Positions 43,838-54,876 of a stretch of 64,000 bases of DNA are shown here, one piece after another; position 1 is the first letter of the stretch, and every line of letters starts with the position of its first letter. Origin of the DNA: Rotaria socialis (taxonomy: Eukaryota; Rotifera; Eurotatoria; Philodinida; Philodinidae); assembly GCA_905331475.1 (NCBI GenBank), contig CAJNYU010004272.1, positions 1 to 64,000 of the forward strand, read 5' to 3'. Both the position numbers and the translations under genes were made by a program. The notes beneath the pieces are model-generated. The model ran no database searches. It saw nothing but the letters and a program-made list of their open reading frames with translations, and had not been told where the DNA came from.

Positions 43838-44336
43838 ATGGTTACATCGCTTCGCAGCTTTGCTCTTGGTTGCATTGTATTTTTGCGTGAGTATATTGAA
43901 ATATATATTTACATTTTAGTATAGTAGTAATTGAAGTGGTGAAAAAGTTAAAATCGTATTAAATTTAGTTTCGCAGCAAGTTGTTACCGGTATAACGTGT
44001 TACTCTTGCACCGCTTGTAGTAGCACCAGTGGTGCATCAACTGTCAGTTCATCGGTCAGCGGTGCACAATGCTACGTGAGTATTACAACAGTGTTTTTGG
44101 ATTCTTTGCTAAGAGATGAATTCACTTTTCTATCATTTCAGACATATACTTACAGTTCTTACTACTACACTTACTACAACCTTGGTGTTTCAACATCTTG
44201 TTCGTCACTTGGAAGTGGCTATAGTTGTTGCTCAACCAACCTTTGCAATGCTGGTACTTCCAAATTCAGCTCACGTAACTTGGCTTTTGCTCTTTTGGCT
44301 GTTGCTAGCACCGTTAGAGCGATTATCGCCCATTGA
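43838..44336 (+). CDS. Small Ly6-like GPI-anchored protein
   Basis: Three exons, 43838-43886, 43981-44075 and 44142-44336, giving 112 residues in frame. A signal peptide (MVTSLRSFALGCIVFLLVTG) is followed by ITCYSCTACSS, then CSSLGSGYSCCSTNLCNAG, the typical Ly6/uPAR start (CYxC) and end (CCxxxxCN). The tail LAFALLAVASTVRAIIAH is a GPI-type hydrophobic signal. The acceptor of intron 1 is the second of two nearby AGs (43979-43980); the first would break the frame. Function unknown beyond family (surface modulators). A TATA-less AT-rich upstream region separates it from the telomere-like array. Confidence 0.8.
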
Positions 44337-45968
44337 GAACAACATATCTTCATCAATATGAACTTAACATGACCCAGTTATTCGCCGTTTTCATTTTGCT
44401 CATGTGTGTTCCAATCTGACTAGATAGAGAATTTTTATTTATTTATTTACCTGTTTTGTCCTTCTTGAAATAAAATACACTGATCTCTATTCCAGATACA
44501 CCAGAAAAAAGGCTACATACGAAACCCACAGTTTCGGTGTACTTTCTTATGCTTAAAATGGTATCAGTCGCACAGGCAAAGCCTCAAGAGAGTTTGGTGG
44601 TATACAAACTCTACAAAAACTTATTCAATATTTAGTATTCAAAAGGCGGTGTGTGGATGTGGATGTGGGTGTGGGTGTCGGTATCGGTGATGTGTGCACA
44701 TGTCTTCTTCTACACCCACACCATTCGATATTGGCATTGTAGTATTAAGCTGCTTATGCTTGAATCAAGTTTGCATATCGAAGAAAACTACTCATCGCTT
44801 ATTGATCGATTAGCATGTTATCAATATATATCTTTAAATAAATTAATTCGTTTTTATTCTATTAAAAGATATTAACCATGCTATCGAATTTTGCAAAATA
44901 GAACCATTTGAAAACAATCTATATAATTAATATATATTTATAATTATAGAAATAAAAGACGTTTAAAGAGAAGAAAAAGAAAGAATAACAATGTCAATGT
45001 TATCATATCATCATCATATATCGTTTCAGTTTTGTTTTGATTAGTCAATCAAATCGACTAATGAAATAATAAGCTAGGAGCGTAACCAGGGGGTCTAGGG
45101 GTCTCAGCCACACTACAGAGGTCTTAGCCCCTCCTAGAAAAAATAAGTTTAGCCGCCCCTGTTCCCCTACAATTTTTTCTGGTAACACCCCTATAATAAG
45201 CGTTCTTCCGTTAAATAAAATTTTGATAAAATAAATTTTCTCATGAAATATAACTAAAACTAAAAGAGTTGTTTTTTTGCTAATTCTAAACAATGATTGG
45301 ACAAGAGCATATTTATTTTTCCATGTTTATTTTTAAGTGATCGAATATTTATTTGTATGAAACATAACTAATCGATTTCTTTTAATCCTTTCAATCCCGT
45401 CATTTTCTTACGTCCTGTATGAAGAAGACAAAAAAGAAGTTCAATCCCTCTGTTTTGCGTTCTGTCGTCACGATCAGCTGTATTTGACTCTATATATATT
45501 AAATTTAATATACATATACACTGTCAAATATAGAATGTCTATATGAATTTGCAAACGATATTCTAGAAATACCAAAAGGAGTTCAGTGATAAATTTCTAC
45601 TTTTTTGAAAACAAAATCCTGGTATTCAAGTTTCAATTTAATGCAGGAAATCAAATTGAATTTCAATTATTGAGAAAATCAAGCATTGTCTAAATAATAG
45701 AAATTCGATGAATGAATGATAAAAGTTTGAATGCTTTAGTTACTAAACTTGATTTTCTACAAAATAGAATTTAAAAAAATTACAGCATAAACTCATTTTG
45801 GTGTCATTTAGACCCTTCGTCTTTTTCTTAGAAGACAACATATGAAATACGTCGTCGAAGAAGATGACATGCGGGATTGAAAGGGTTAATTATTAGCTGT
45901 TTCATCTCCTCTAGAATTCTCTTTCTTTTCGGTTTAGATTAAAATATTCACACAAAAAATAATCTTGC
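44337..45968. other. Intergenic with hairpin and TE-like scraps
   Basis: No gene. It contains the hairpin at 44648-44722 and a possible transposon remnant near 45070-45190 (GC-richer stretch with repeated GGGG/CCCC runs, unlike its surroundings). Confidence 0.4.
44648..44722. repeat. TGTGGG-type hairpin with perfect 11-bp stem
   Basis: GGTGTGGGTGT at 44668-44678 is perfectly complementary to ACACCCACACC at 44712-44722, with further G-rich repeats outside the stem. Same family as 62806-62854. Confidence 0.75.
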
Positions 45969-48075
45969 TTGATGGGAATAGTTGTACTTGAACAATCTAA
46001 TTCGGTGGCTCATTTTGTTCCACTGTACCTTCAAAATCAACAATTAACAAATCAAGTTTTTTTAATAAAGCATGATCCAACAGGTCCAAAAGATGCTCAT
46101 ACGAGTGTACTTGTTGATGTCGCTGATACATCAACAGCCACCAACATTAAAGGTGTCTTATGTCATGTTGTAGTTAACACCAATAATGGTCAAATTACTC
46201 ATTCTACAAGTTTCAAATGTGACTATCGGGAGTCACCAAAATCACGATTAACATTGATATACGTTGAAAATCTTGCAGAGAGTAAGTATATAGGTGGTGT
46301 TGAGTCATTACCACACTATTTTAATAATCCATGAGTCAATCAGCCATCTTTTAGTTTTCTGAGCACAATATGTTTTTAGCTGCAAAATGATATTCATCAA
46401 CATTTAATTAATCCTCAAATTGCAGTTTCTTATAAACAATCATTACTTTATTCTTTAGTAAAGTTTATTATTTGCATCACTTTCTAATGTTACTTTTTTA
46501 ATTTTTAGACAAGTTATTTATATTCTCAGATGGCTGAACTATATGAACAAAAATAGAGTACACAGTCTAAATTGTCAACAGTTTACTCGACGTTTTATCG
46601 AAGAAACAATAGGTTTAAACTGGCCAGATGGTGTTTTAGTTGCTGGTGACGTATTACCGGTGATGATTAACGTTAATGTATTGTATGTTTCTTCGAAAAC
46701 CAGAAAAAACGTTAAAGGAATAAAAACACAGAATATCTGTTACTTTTTTTATGGACTAGTGTATTAGTACATTTAGATTTGATTTAATATTCTTTCTGAT
46801 AGTTAAATGAAATACCAGAAGTTAATATGAATATTAAACAAACAAATGACAGTTATTGTTATGTGTATAACTATCGGTAACTTAAATTGATGAATATAAT
46901 GAATCACAATTGTATTCGTGTGCTACAACTATTTGATTTAACCATCTAATAGGATGTCCAGTCTTTTTTCTTATCTATGATTTATTTTCAACTTAATAAA
47001 TTCTCTTATTTAATGCTTAAAACCATTTCATACTTTTTTTGGCCGTGATGTTTCAGTGACAACGATAAAAGCATTAGCACTAGATTATCGTAATGATGTT
47101 TTATTTAATTATATAGCACTCATTTTTGGCCTTCCCAGTGAAAAAAAATGTCCTCCATAATCGAGATTTTTCTTGATTATTGTAGAGAAAATCCGATTTT
47201 TAAAAAAATCGCCCTTTTCCTACCAAATAATCTGATTATAATCGATTGAAAAAAACCCACCCAGGTGAAAAACTCGGACGAAAGATCTGATAGCGTCTTG
47301 CGAGCTCGTACACATATAAGATTTTTTGTACGATCTTGATATAAAATCCTACAATATCGTATGTGCTCATTTTTTTAAAAGATTTTATCAGATTCTAATT
47401 GAAAGATATCCCGAAAAATCTTACAAGATTCTTAGACTAAGAAACATAAGAACAAATTAAATGTCTCTTGTCCGATCTTATCAGATCCAATAAGATTCAT
47501 ATATAAAAGAAACATACAGTCATTTGTAATGCAAATCTTGCATGGTCTATACGATCGTATAGGATCCATTCTGTTGTGTTCTAATGCAACAGTTGTTCAT
47601 CGAATCTTCTTTATTATACAGAAATGCATTTCAACAATAATAAAATTTTGTTGCACAAATCACGATCGGATAGTATTGAACTAGTAAAATGCCTTACAAC
47701 TTGATAAAAAAAACCTTTTGCATTGAAGCATAATCAAACCGCTGATTTGTCTTTGAATTTTGGTACTTTTTATTTAAAATATTTTGGGGCAGGAAAAATC
47801 AAGGGGGGAAGTGCCTCCTGGGTCATAGTGGATTCAGACAGCTCCTTATCGCTGTCACTTACTTTCTTTTTAGTCTAATATAATGACTCATCCCGTTAGA
47901 CTAAGTTGCTTTTTAAAATTTTCTATTGTAGCTTCTTGGATTGATATTCGTCTTCGCAACACAAAGTCTCGTAATCATTAACATCCTGCGCAAGCTTATC
48001 CAGCAACTCTATTTGCTGTCATGGGAAAAGTTAAAAAAATAACTTGTAAATTCCATGAAACACATGAAAGTTGAA
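45969..48075 (+). pseudogene. Broken multi-exon gene, family not recognised
   Basis: Several conserved-looking coding blocks follow one another on the plus strand: 45969-46282 (VAHFVPLYLQNQQLTNQVFL ... SRLTLIYVENLAE, then a GTAAGT donor), about 46379-46460 (LQNDIHQHLINPQIAVSYKQ), about 46508-46690 (QFTRRFIEETIGLNWPDGVL) and about 47058-47150 (LALDYRNDVLFNYIALIFGL). The last is about 47930-48075 (SWIDIRLRNTKSRNH, a TAA, then HPAQAYPATLFAVMGKVKKI). The blocks look like exons of one protein, but the splice phases I tried do not all agree and a stop interrupts the last block. A 780-bp AT-rich stretch separates the last two. I do not recognise the protein. Confidence 0.45.
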
Positions 48076-48933
48076 TTTGTTTTCATAAAAATATGGGATA
48101 GAGTGATGGATTTATTAACTACGTAGTAAGTAACAATAATTCATGTATTTTTCACTTTTTGCTATAGCATTCACAATTGTATTAAAAATAAAACGTGCAC
48201 ATAGCTGTCAGTTCATATATTTGAACCGATCGTTGCAAACCGAGTCATACTGATGTACTTGTTAGAACTTTGCAATTTAACATGAAGAATTAATTAATAC
48301 ACAGACAAAGTCATGGGTAGAAACAAAATAGTATTCTTCGCTTCAACAGCACCGTCTATATTACAAAAAGGCTAAATAACTTTTTTTAGAACTATTATAA
48401 CACATGCCCAGTCATAGAGTAATATGACAAATAAATCCTTCGATTCTTCGCTTTGTCTACAATAAAATCTATAAGTCTTTTTTGTAAGCATTTAGATACA
48501 AGAAACGATATATAGACCATTTAGATCTTTGAAAAAATGAATGGTCACTTTCGTAATTTTTTCAAAACACGATGAAAATCATAGATCCTACGCATATGAG
48601 TCTCGCTGTTCTCCTTAGCAACTGCAAACTGTTTAAAATGTTGAGGTAAACTCATTAATCAAAATGGATCCTGGTGGATTCTAGAATTCACCAGGAGCCG
48701 CTTTTTTCCCTTGTATTTTTCACTGGGAAGACACATACCCATACTCTTAATATATATTTAAATTTTTTTAGCGCTTGTCGTATTCATCACACGTTTTTTA
48801 ATATCTCACTGCGTATCGTGGGTATTTTTCGTTTCTTATCATCAAAATTTAAGAACAGATATTTAAAAAATAACTTTTTTCTCTTTCGTTTGCATTCCGC
48901 CAGCAATCATCACAAGAGCACAAGTACACGCAC
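48076..48933. other. Intergenic, no gene seen
   Basis: AT-rich. A possible splice acceptor (CCGCCAG) at about 48896-48902 may end a 5' UTR intron of the following gene. Confidence 0.35.
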
Positions 48934-49953
48934 ATGGCGTTGTCGACAACAAAACGGTCACTGTGTAAAAAATGTAGCAAGACGCTCAGCATTTTCATCT
49001 GTCCAGGGTGTCAAAGCGATTTATGCACAGAACACGCAAATGAACATCGGGAAGAGTTAGCCAGACAATTGGAAAAAGTCGTTCTTGATCATGATCAATT
49101 GACACAGTTAATTGTCGATCAAAAATCTGAACCTCATCATCATCCTCTTATGAAACAAATCAATGAGTGGGAAACGCAGTCTACCGCCAAGATTCATCAG
49201 GTAGCAGAGGATGCTCGGACACTATTGTTGGATGGACTCAACACACATACGAACAACATATCAGAAGCATTGAAACGTATCACACAAGAATTGACTAAGG
49301 CCCGTACCGATAGTAATTTTATCGAGACAGAACTGGTAGAATGGACAAAGAAGCTAAATGACTGTAAGAAGAACTTGCAAGAATCTTCAACGATCGGTGT
49401 TCATCAGGATGATAAAACTACGTCATTCATCTCAAAGATCTTCGTCAGTGTGACAGCAAATGATGTTTTTGATCGACTGATTGGCGAAATTCAAATCGAG
49501 GAGATGGGCCATGTTATCGTCCAACGTGCATCCCCATATTCTCACACGGCGGTACTAGGTAAATTTGAATATACAACAGGTGAACATCGATTTCGCTTCA
49601 AGGTCGAACAGTACCATGAAAACAAATGGATTTTTTTCGGAATCCTTTCTAAGAATGTAACTTTGCAAGCGTGTCCACACACCACTTCGTCGTCGTACGG
49701 TTGGGTGGCCAGAGGAAATGAAGTAGTTCTCAATGGAAGCTGTCAACCGGGCTACAATGGCTACAAAAATGAAATGAAAGTCAATGACACAGTCAGTTTA
49801 TGCGTTAATTGCGCTGAGCAAAATATTTCTTTGGTCAACGAACGTACGCAATGTAAATACGAAATACCTGTTGATTTAAGCAAATGTCCTTTTCCATGGC
49901 AACTTTATCTCGGACTTTTTTATTTGGGCGACCGAGTCCGCATTTTACCGTGA
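48934..49953 (+). CDS. B-box-like zinc finger, coiled coil and SPRY-like C-terminal domain
   Basis: Single-exon frame of 339 residues. Residues 10-40 (CKKCSKTLSIFICPGCQSDL then CTEHANEHR) have the Cys/His order of a B-box-type zinc finger. Residues 40-160 are charged and helical (coiled coil). From about 175 the sequence becomes strand-rich with GEHRFRFKVEQYHENKWIFF, SSSYGWVARGNEVVLNG and FPWQLYLGLFYLGDRVRILP, resembling a SPRY/B30.2-like sandwich. The overall layout recalls TRIM proteins without a RING; such B-box proteins are numerous in rotifers. A ubiquitin-ligase role is not supported without the RING. The start ATG at 48934 is the first in frame. Confidence 0.65.
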   Translation: MALSTTKRSLCKKCSKTLSIFICPGCQSDLCTEHANEHREELARQLEKVVLDHDQLTQLIVDQKSEPHHHPLMKQINEWETQSTAKIHQVAEDARTLLLDGLNTHTNNISEALKRITQELTKARTDSNFIETELVEWTKKLNDCKKNLQESSTIGVHQDDKTTSFISKIFVSVTANDVFDRLIGEIQIEEMGHVIVQRASPYSHTAVLGKFEYTTGEHRFRFKVEQYHENKWIFFGILSKNVTLQACPHTTSSSYGWVARGNEVVLNGSCQPGYNGYKNEMKVNDTVSLCVNCAEQNISLVNERTQCKYEIPVDLSKCPFPWQLYLGLFYLGDRVRILP

Positions 49954-49970
49954 TAATTTTGCGAAAGAAT

Positions 49971-50037
49971 GAGGTGTGACTGTGGAGTGTGACTATGTCT
50001 ATGCCTATCTTTCTTCTCTCGAGATACACTCACACCT
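49971..50037. repeat. TGTGAG-type hairpin
   Basis: GAGGTGTGACTGTGGAGTGTGA on the left pairs imperfectly with CACTCACACCTTA on the right, just after the stop of the B-box-like gene. It could also act as a 3' UTR stem-loop. Confidence 0.4.
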
Positions 50038-50625
50038 TAGTTTCTTCTTCATCTCACGCGTTTGTTTTCAGTTTCTGTGCTAATCTTTTCAATACTTATT
50101 TAGGATCGGATTTCATAAAATTTGAAATCTTTCTGTATTTGAGAGATGGAGTGCTTATGTGGATGATGATGATGCACTTTATTCTAGTCGTTAACGTATA
50201 AAACATACGTTTACATACGCAAGTAGAAGATGAAATGTTAAAAGGAAAGGAGAAAAAGTGAAGGAAAGAATAAGCATGAAAGAGGAATGATATACAAACA
50301 GAAAGGTAAGAACAATATTGTAATATATGAAACGATGACAAGGGAAGGTTGAACATTATATATATACATATAAAATTTATTGAACCGTGAGTGTCAAAAT
50401 TATTTCGGTGTTTGAATTGTGCATCATCCAAGCTTAGGTTTTAGTTAATATTTGATTTTTGTTTGTCGTGCCCATGCCGTTTATATGAGTACAGTCATGT
50501 TTTCATACGCACACGATGGATCGCGTCTCTGATTAAATCAAATGTATTCTTTTTTCTTCAAGCAATCATCTTTCTGGTAGTACATAACGTTTTTAAGACT
50601 ATTACTACTATCTGAAAAATCAAGT

Positions 50626-51207
50626 ATGTTCCTGAAGAGTTTGTTTACAATGCTCATAATTATTGGCTCACTGATTTTGGCTACACAGTCCGTGACTCTT
50701 TCATCTTGTAAGTAAGATTAACATTTATGAATATTTTCCACTAGTGTAGAAGCATGTTTAAAAAAAGCTTTTTGTTTCTGTTGTAGATTATCAATGTCGA
50801 TTAGGATTGCGTTCATGGACCTGCGGAGGTAATTACCAGCAGTTATTTTCCTTTTTTTGTGACATCCAGTCATCTTCTATTTAGGTGGGCAAATATGTGG
50901 TAATAACTCTTACCCATGCGTTGATCCACCGAATCATGGGAAAACCAGTAAAATAGAAAAATTAGTGGTTCCCTTCGCCATCTTCATACTAGTAGGTGCT
51001 GTCGTATGTGCTTATTCTTGGTTTAGTCAAAAGCAATCAGCGAACCGAGGGCTTGATCAACAAACTCAAGCAGCCATTCCTGCAAGAAATCAAATGAGAG
51101 CTGTGTATTGTATCAGTAGTCACCCGTCAACTTTTATTAACCCTCCTGTCGCAGAACAATTTCCACCAACTTACGCGCAATGTATGGACCAGACAATCAT
51201 TAAATGA
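50626..51207 (+). CDS. Small type I membrane protein with PPxY tail
   Basis: Three exons, 50626-50707, 50787-50828 and 50885-51207, giving 148 residues with consistent phases. A signal peptide (MFLKSLFTMLIIIGSLILA) is followed by a short ectodomain with five Cys (YQCRLGLRSWTCGGGQICGN, then YPCVDPPNHG), one membrane helix (LVVPFAIFILVGAVVCAYSW) and a cytosolic tail ending EQFPPTYAQCMDQ. PPTY is a PPxY motif, the ligand of WW domains in NEDD4-type ligases. The plan (Cys ectodomain, one helix, PPxY tail) resembles Shisa/CYYR1-type adaptors, but the Cys spacing does not let me assign it. No homologue is recognised with certainty. Confidence 0.7.
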
Positions 51208-51751
51208 CCGACAAGGACAAACAGAAATATATAAAAACATTCATATTATGAATACCACCGCAAACACTTAAAAACTTTCATCAAAGGGAGATGATACACA
51301 GGTTGCTACGAAATGAAAACAAGTTCCAGAAATTAAACTTCTATATTATCATTACTCTAATAAATAAAATTTACATTTTCATGAAAATTAAGTTTGCATC
51401 GTGACCCTACTCTGTAGTGCATATACATACAAGAGCCACTTTCAGTCGTGCTCTATACAAAAAAAATGTAGACAATATATGACAAATATTCACCATCGCT
51501 TCCTGTAGTGTTCTATCAGTAAAAATTGCTTTACTTCTCATCGGTGCTTTGATATAATCTCAAGTAACGTTACATCTGCTACGTCAAAGCTGTGATATGA
51601 CTGGTTTTATTTTTATCAGTATGGTGTGATAAAGAGAATATAATTCATGACTAGTGTTTACCCTTATTTTATATCGTCACCTATAAAAAAAGAGTACTTC
51701 TCATCGTATTCTCTGTGATACGATAAACGATTTGAAAAAAAAACAGATAGC
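51208..51751. other. Intergenic, no gene seen
   Basis: 3' end of the PPxY gene (AATAAA-like signal near 51359) and promoter region of the ependymin-like gene. Confidence 0.4.
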
Positions 51752-52585
51752 ATGTCCTACCACACAATTTTAGTAGCTCTTATTATTTTTTATTGCGGGT
51801 TTAAATGGTAAACCAACAACAACATCACTCACGCATGAACTGATTGAACCAGAACGTTGTTGTGTATCAAAACAATTTAGTGCACAGTTAAGTACATCTA
51901 CTGCTATGGCATTGCCAGATGGTACAACGTATAGTTCATATGTAAGTTAGCCCGACAATAGATGCTTTGATCTAAAATGTGATCTTTTAATGAAATAGGC
52001 ATATTACAATTATTCATACGATGCGGATCGTGCCATGGTTGGAATGAAAGGTGTATCATTTATGCTACCAGATCTACATAAGTCAAATCTGTGGATTATT
52101 GAAAATATAAATGATGGACAAATGTATGTGATAGATCAAGATTCCAAAAGATGTGACAAATCACCAATGCCGATCAAACCACTTAAGTGTATACCAGGTA
52201 TATTCATGTTTTATTTTAATAACAATAAGACTATGTTTTTTTTTGTTCCATTGCAGATACAGCAACTTACTTACATTCATCGACGTTTGGATATGGCGAT
52301 AAGCAAATTATTGGTGATACATGGCTTGTAACAGTGGACGACACAGTGAATTATGCCACGGTTAGTCGTGATGGTCTTTGTGTTCCATTGACTGGACATT
52401 CCTTCTTTCAAAAACTTGGTAACTAACTATTTCATAGAAAAACAAGAGATAAATTTGTGTTATAATACATTTTTTGTACGATAATTTTAGCTATGGTAAA
52501 TGCAGCAACAACAACAGACTTCGTGCCAAAAGTTGATGATCCAAGTATATTTGATATTCCAGCGGAATGTCACAGCGCTATCTAA
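51752..52585 (+). CDS. Ependymin-related secreted protein, frameshift in signal peptide
   Basis: Exons 51752-51941, 51999-52197, 52257-52418 and 52491-52585. The body reads in one frame: EPERCCVSKQFSAQLS, YYNYSYDADRAMVG, NDGQMYVIDQDSKRCDK, then STFGYGDKQIIGDTW and SRDGLCVPLTGHSFF. The leading CC, the Y-D-x-D-R strand and the spaced Cys fit the ependymin/MERP family, secreted or lysosomal lipid-binding proteins. The N-terminal ATG frame (MSYHTILVALIIF) is one base out of register with the body. The shift lies in a T6 run near 51786-51791; shortening that run by one base would give a normal signal peptide. This is either a sequencing or assembly error or a disabling mutation. No alternative ATG supplies a signal peptide in the body frame. 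Confidence 0.72.
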
Positions 52586-53038
52586 CTTTCAATTTTTCTC
52601 TCTGAAATCGACATACGGAAAAACTCTTTTACATTGTATTTTTTTTATGAAATAAAGATTCTTAAAAAACTATCTATCAGAAAACGAAATGCAAGGTCTA
52701 AAATGTAAACAGATGTCTCGTAATTAATGCATGTACTGTGAATTCAAAATTGATAAGCATAATTACACGCACGTGTCAATACTTACGAATGATTATAATT
52801 CATATTGAATCGTTTTCATTTGAAAGCAAGCAAACGGGATATTAATAGAAGAAAATTGTTTTCTTAGATATTCGAACATACAGAAAACAGAGATAGATTG
52901 AAATATTTGCAAGAATAAATAATACTGATTTAGAATCCCTGGGAACTAACAGGTGCTTGTCTCTGTTGAATAAAAACAATAGAAACAAGTATTATTTCAG
53001 TTAAATTAAAACAAGAAAAAATAGAACAGCAAATCAAA
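52586..53038. other. Intergenic, no gene seen
   Basis: AT-rich spacer between the ependymin-like gene and the thioesterase gene. An AATAAA-type signal lies near 52651. Confidence 0.4.
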
Positions 53039-53908
53039 ATGCTTCGCATTGTTTTTGTTTTTTTGCTGACGACTGTTGTTTCAAGTTCAGCTTATCGCCC
53101 GGTTGTTCTTATGCATGGCATTATATCAAATGCTGCTGGCATGGAAGAATTAGCTGGCTGGATTCGAACATCTTTTCCTGGTACGTATGTTCGATCAATA
53201 GAAATTGGTAATGGTAAAACCGATTCATTTTTAATGCCAATAAATAAACAAATTGAAGAATTTTGTGGCACTATTTATTCGGATGATCAGCTTCGTCAAG
53301 GTTTTAATTTACTCGGGTATTCACAAGGAAGTATGATTGTACGTGGTGCAGTTGAAAGATGTTCCTTACCTGTTTATAATCTAATAACATTGAGCGGTCT
53401 TCATCAAGGCATTTTCGGTATACCATATCTTTTACAACTTCCAGAAGAATATCGTGAACTAATTACGAAATATGCATATGAATATCAAGTACAAAATCTA
53501 GTTAGTTCAGCAAACTATTGGCATGATCCTTATCAATTAGATAAATATATATCTGACTGTAATTTTCTTCCGGATATAAACAATGAAGGTGAAGCACGAA
53601 ATGAAATCTATCGTAACAATATGCTAAAATTAAATGCATTCGTTATGACTATTTCTGATATTGATGAAGTTATTGTACCAAAAGAATCAGGTTGGTTTAT
53701 GGGTTATAAACCAAATTCTCTTGCTGTTGAAACATGGAATAATTCAAGACAATTTACAGAAGATCTTATTGGTTTACGAACATTATGGGAACAAGGGAAA
53801 ATATTTACATTTACTTCACATGTACGCCATCAAGATGTGACACATGAGCCAAATCGAGATTTTATTCTTGAAAATATTTTTCCATTTTTTAATAATACAA
53901 TTTCTTAG
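53039..53908 (+). CDS. Palmitoyl-protein thioesterase, PPT2-like
   Basis: Intronless, 289 residues. Signal peptide (about 1-18, ending SSSA), then the alpha/beta-hydrolase start RPVVLMHGI (oxyanion region). The nucleophile is Ser95 in LLGYSQGS (GxSxG), followed by LITLSGLHQGIFGIP, a typical PPT block. The likely catalytic Asp is in SDIDEVIVP (Asp207/209) and the His in RHQDVTHEP (264 or 269). WFMGYKPNS after the Asp also fits PPT2 more than PPT1. The enzyme removes acyl chains from thioesters in the lysosome. Length matches the family (about 300). It is odd that a gene of a usually intron-rich family has no intron here. Confidence 0.9.
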   Translation: MLRIVFVFLLTTVVSSSAYRPVVLMHGIISNAAGMEELAGWIRTSFPGTYVRSIEIGNGKTDSFLMPINKQIEEFCGTIYSDDQLRQGFNLLGYSQGSMIVRGAVERCSLPVYNLITLSGLHQGIFGIPYLLQLPEEYRELITKYAYEYQVQNLVSSANYWHDPYQLDKYISDCNFLPDINNEGEARNEIYRNNMLKLNAFVMTISDIDEVIVPKESGWFMGYKPNSLAVETWNNSRQFTEDLIGLRTLWEQGKIFTFTSHVRHQDVTHEPNRDFILENIFPFFNNTIS

Positions 53909-54876
53909 ATCCTAAGTAAATCTTTTTACGAAAGAGAATATAATGAAATGCAACGAAACTCTTTCGAAGATCATCGTTCAGTTTTGATTGGTGACAAAAT
54001 CCAAGCAAACACGTATCATATCACACATCAGTGACCAACTTTGTTGTATTTTTTCTCTTGGTATATAGAGGAAAGAGAGTGAATGAGAAAAAATCATCAG
54101 TTATTTCACGTCGATAAGAACGAAACAAGTGGGAAAAAATGTCAGCAGTTTAATATTTCAGCACAAAAAGAAAATATATCGTCTTCTGATTCAAATTCAA
54201 TGAAAACTAGTACGATTCACATATTGAGCAATTTATAGGTCTGAAGAGTATGTTATTCAGTTAGTGGACGACAGACGAACGTGTGAAAAAAATCAAGGGT
54301 GGATTCTGTGGATGTGTTCTTGGTCATCACTCACATTTATCATGTATTCATCATATTCGATTAAGAACTGATAGTCATGCAGCATTTTTCGACGGATGGA
54401 TGAGAGATTGAGGGTGCATTCGCCATGGACGGGATTTAAATTTTAGTGTGTACAAATTTGAAAGAGACAACAATATATACGTACGTATACCTTAGTTCTC
54501 GAAAAATTATTCAAATTACTGTTTTTTAACTACCTTTATAACCTCACATAAACTCTTAATCCGAACACACTAATTATATAAGCGAATTCAAAATGATTCC
54601 TAGTATTGGATATACTATCTTTTAGATGCTGCACTATCTGAACTATCAAACGAGTTTTGCATCTGTATGGGATATTAACTATGATTATGAGCGATTCCAG
54701 TGTGGAAGGTCTTATGACATAGTTCATGACAAACTTTGGCATCGTTATTCAAATGAAGCATTTTTATTTCTATTCATAGACAATTGTATGTTGTCATATA
54801 GTTTTCGAGAAACGATCGTTTCACCACTTGGGTTACTTATCATGTTACGATAATGATGAATTTCTATTTATTAAAA
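53909..54876. other. Intergenic between convergent genes
   Basis: No gene supported. A weak G-arm/C-arm pair lies at 54298-54340 (GTGGATTCTGTGGATGTG ... CACTCACAT). Only short spurious frames elsewhere. Confidence 0.4.

Noticed and set aside
45045..45293. Minus-strand frame near a G/C-run patch
   Set aside because: Composition suggests a transposon scrap; no protein resemblance that I can support.
47140..47930. AT-rich stretch with repeated AGATTTT/AAAATCT, considered as a MITE
   Set aside because: No clear terminal inverted repeats or target duplication found; could be an intron or decayed sequence.
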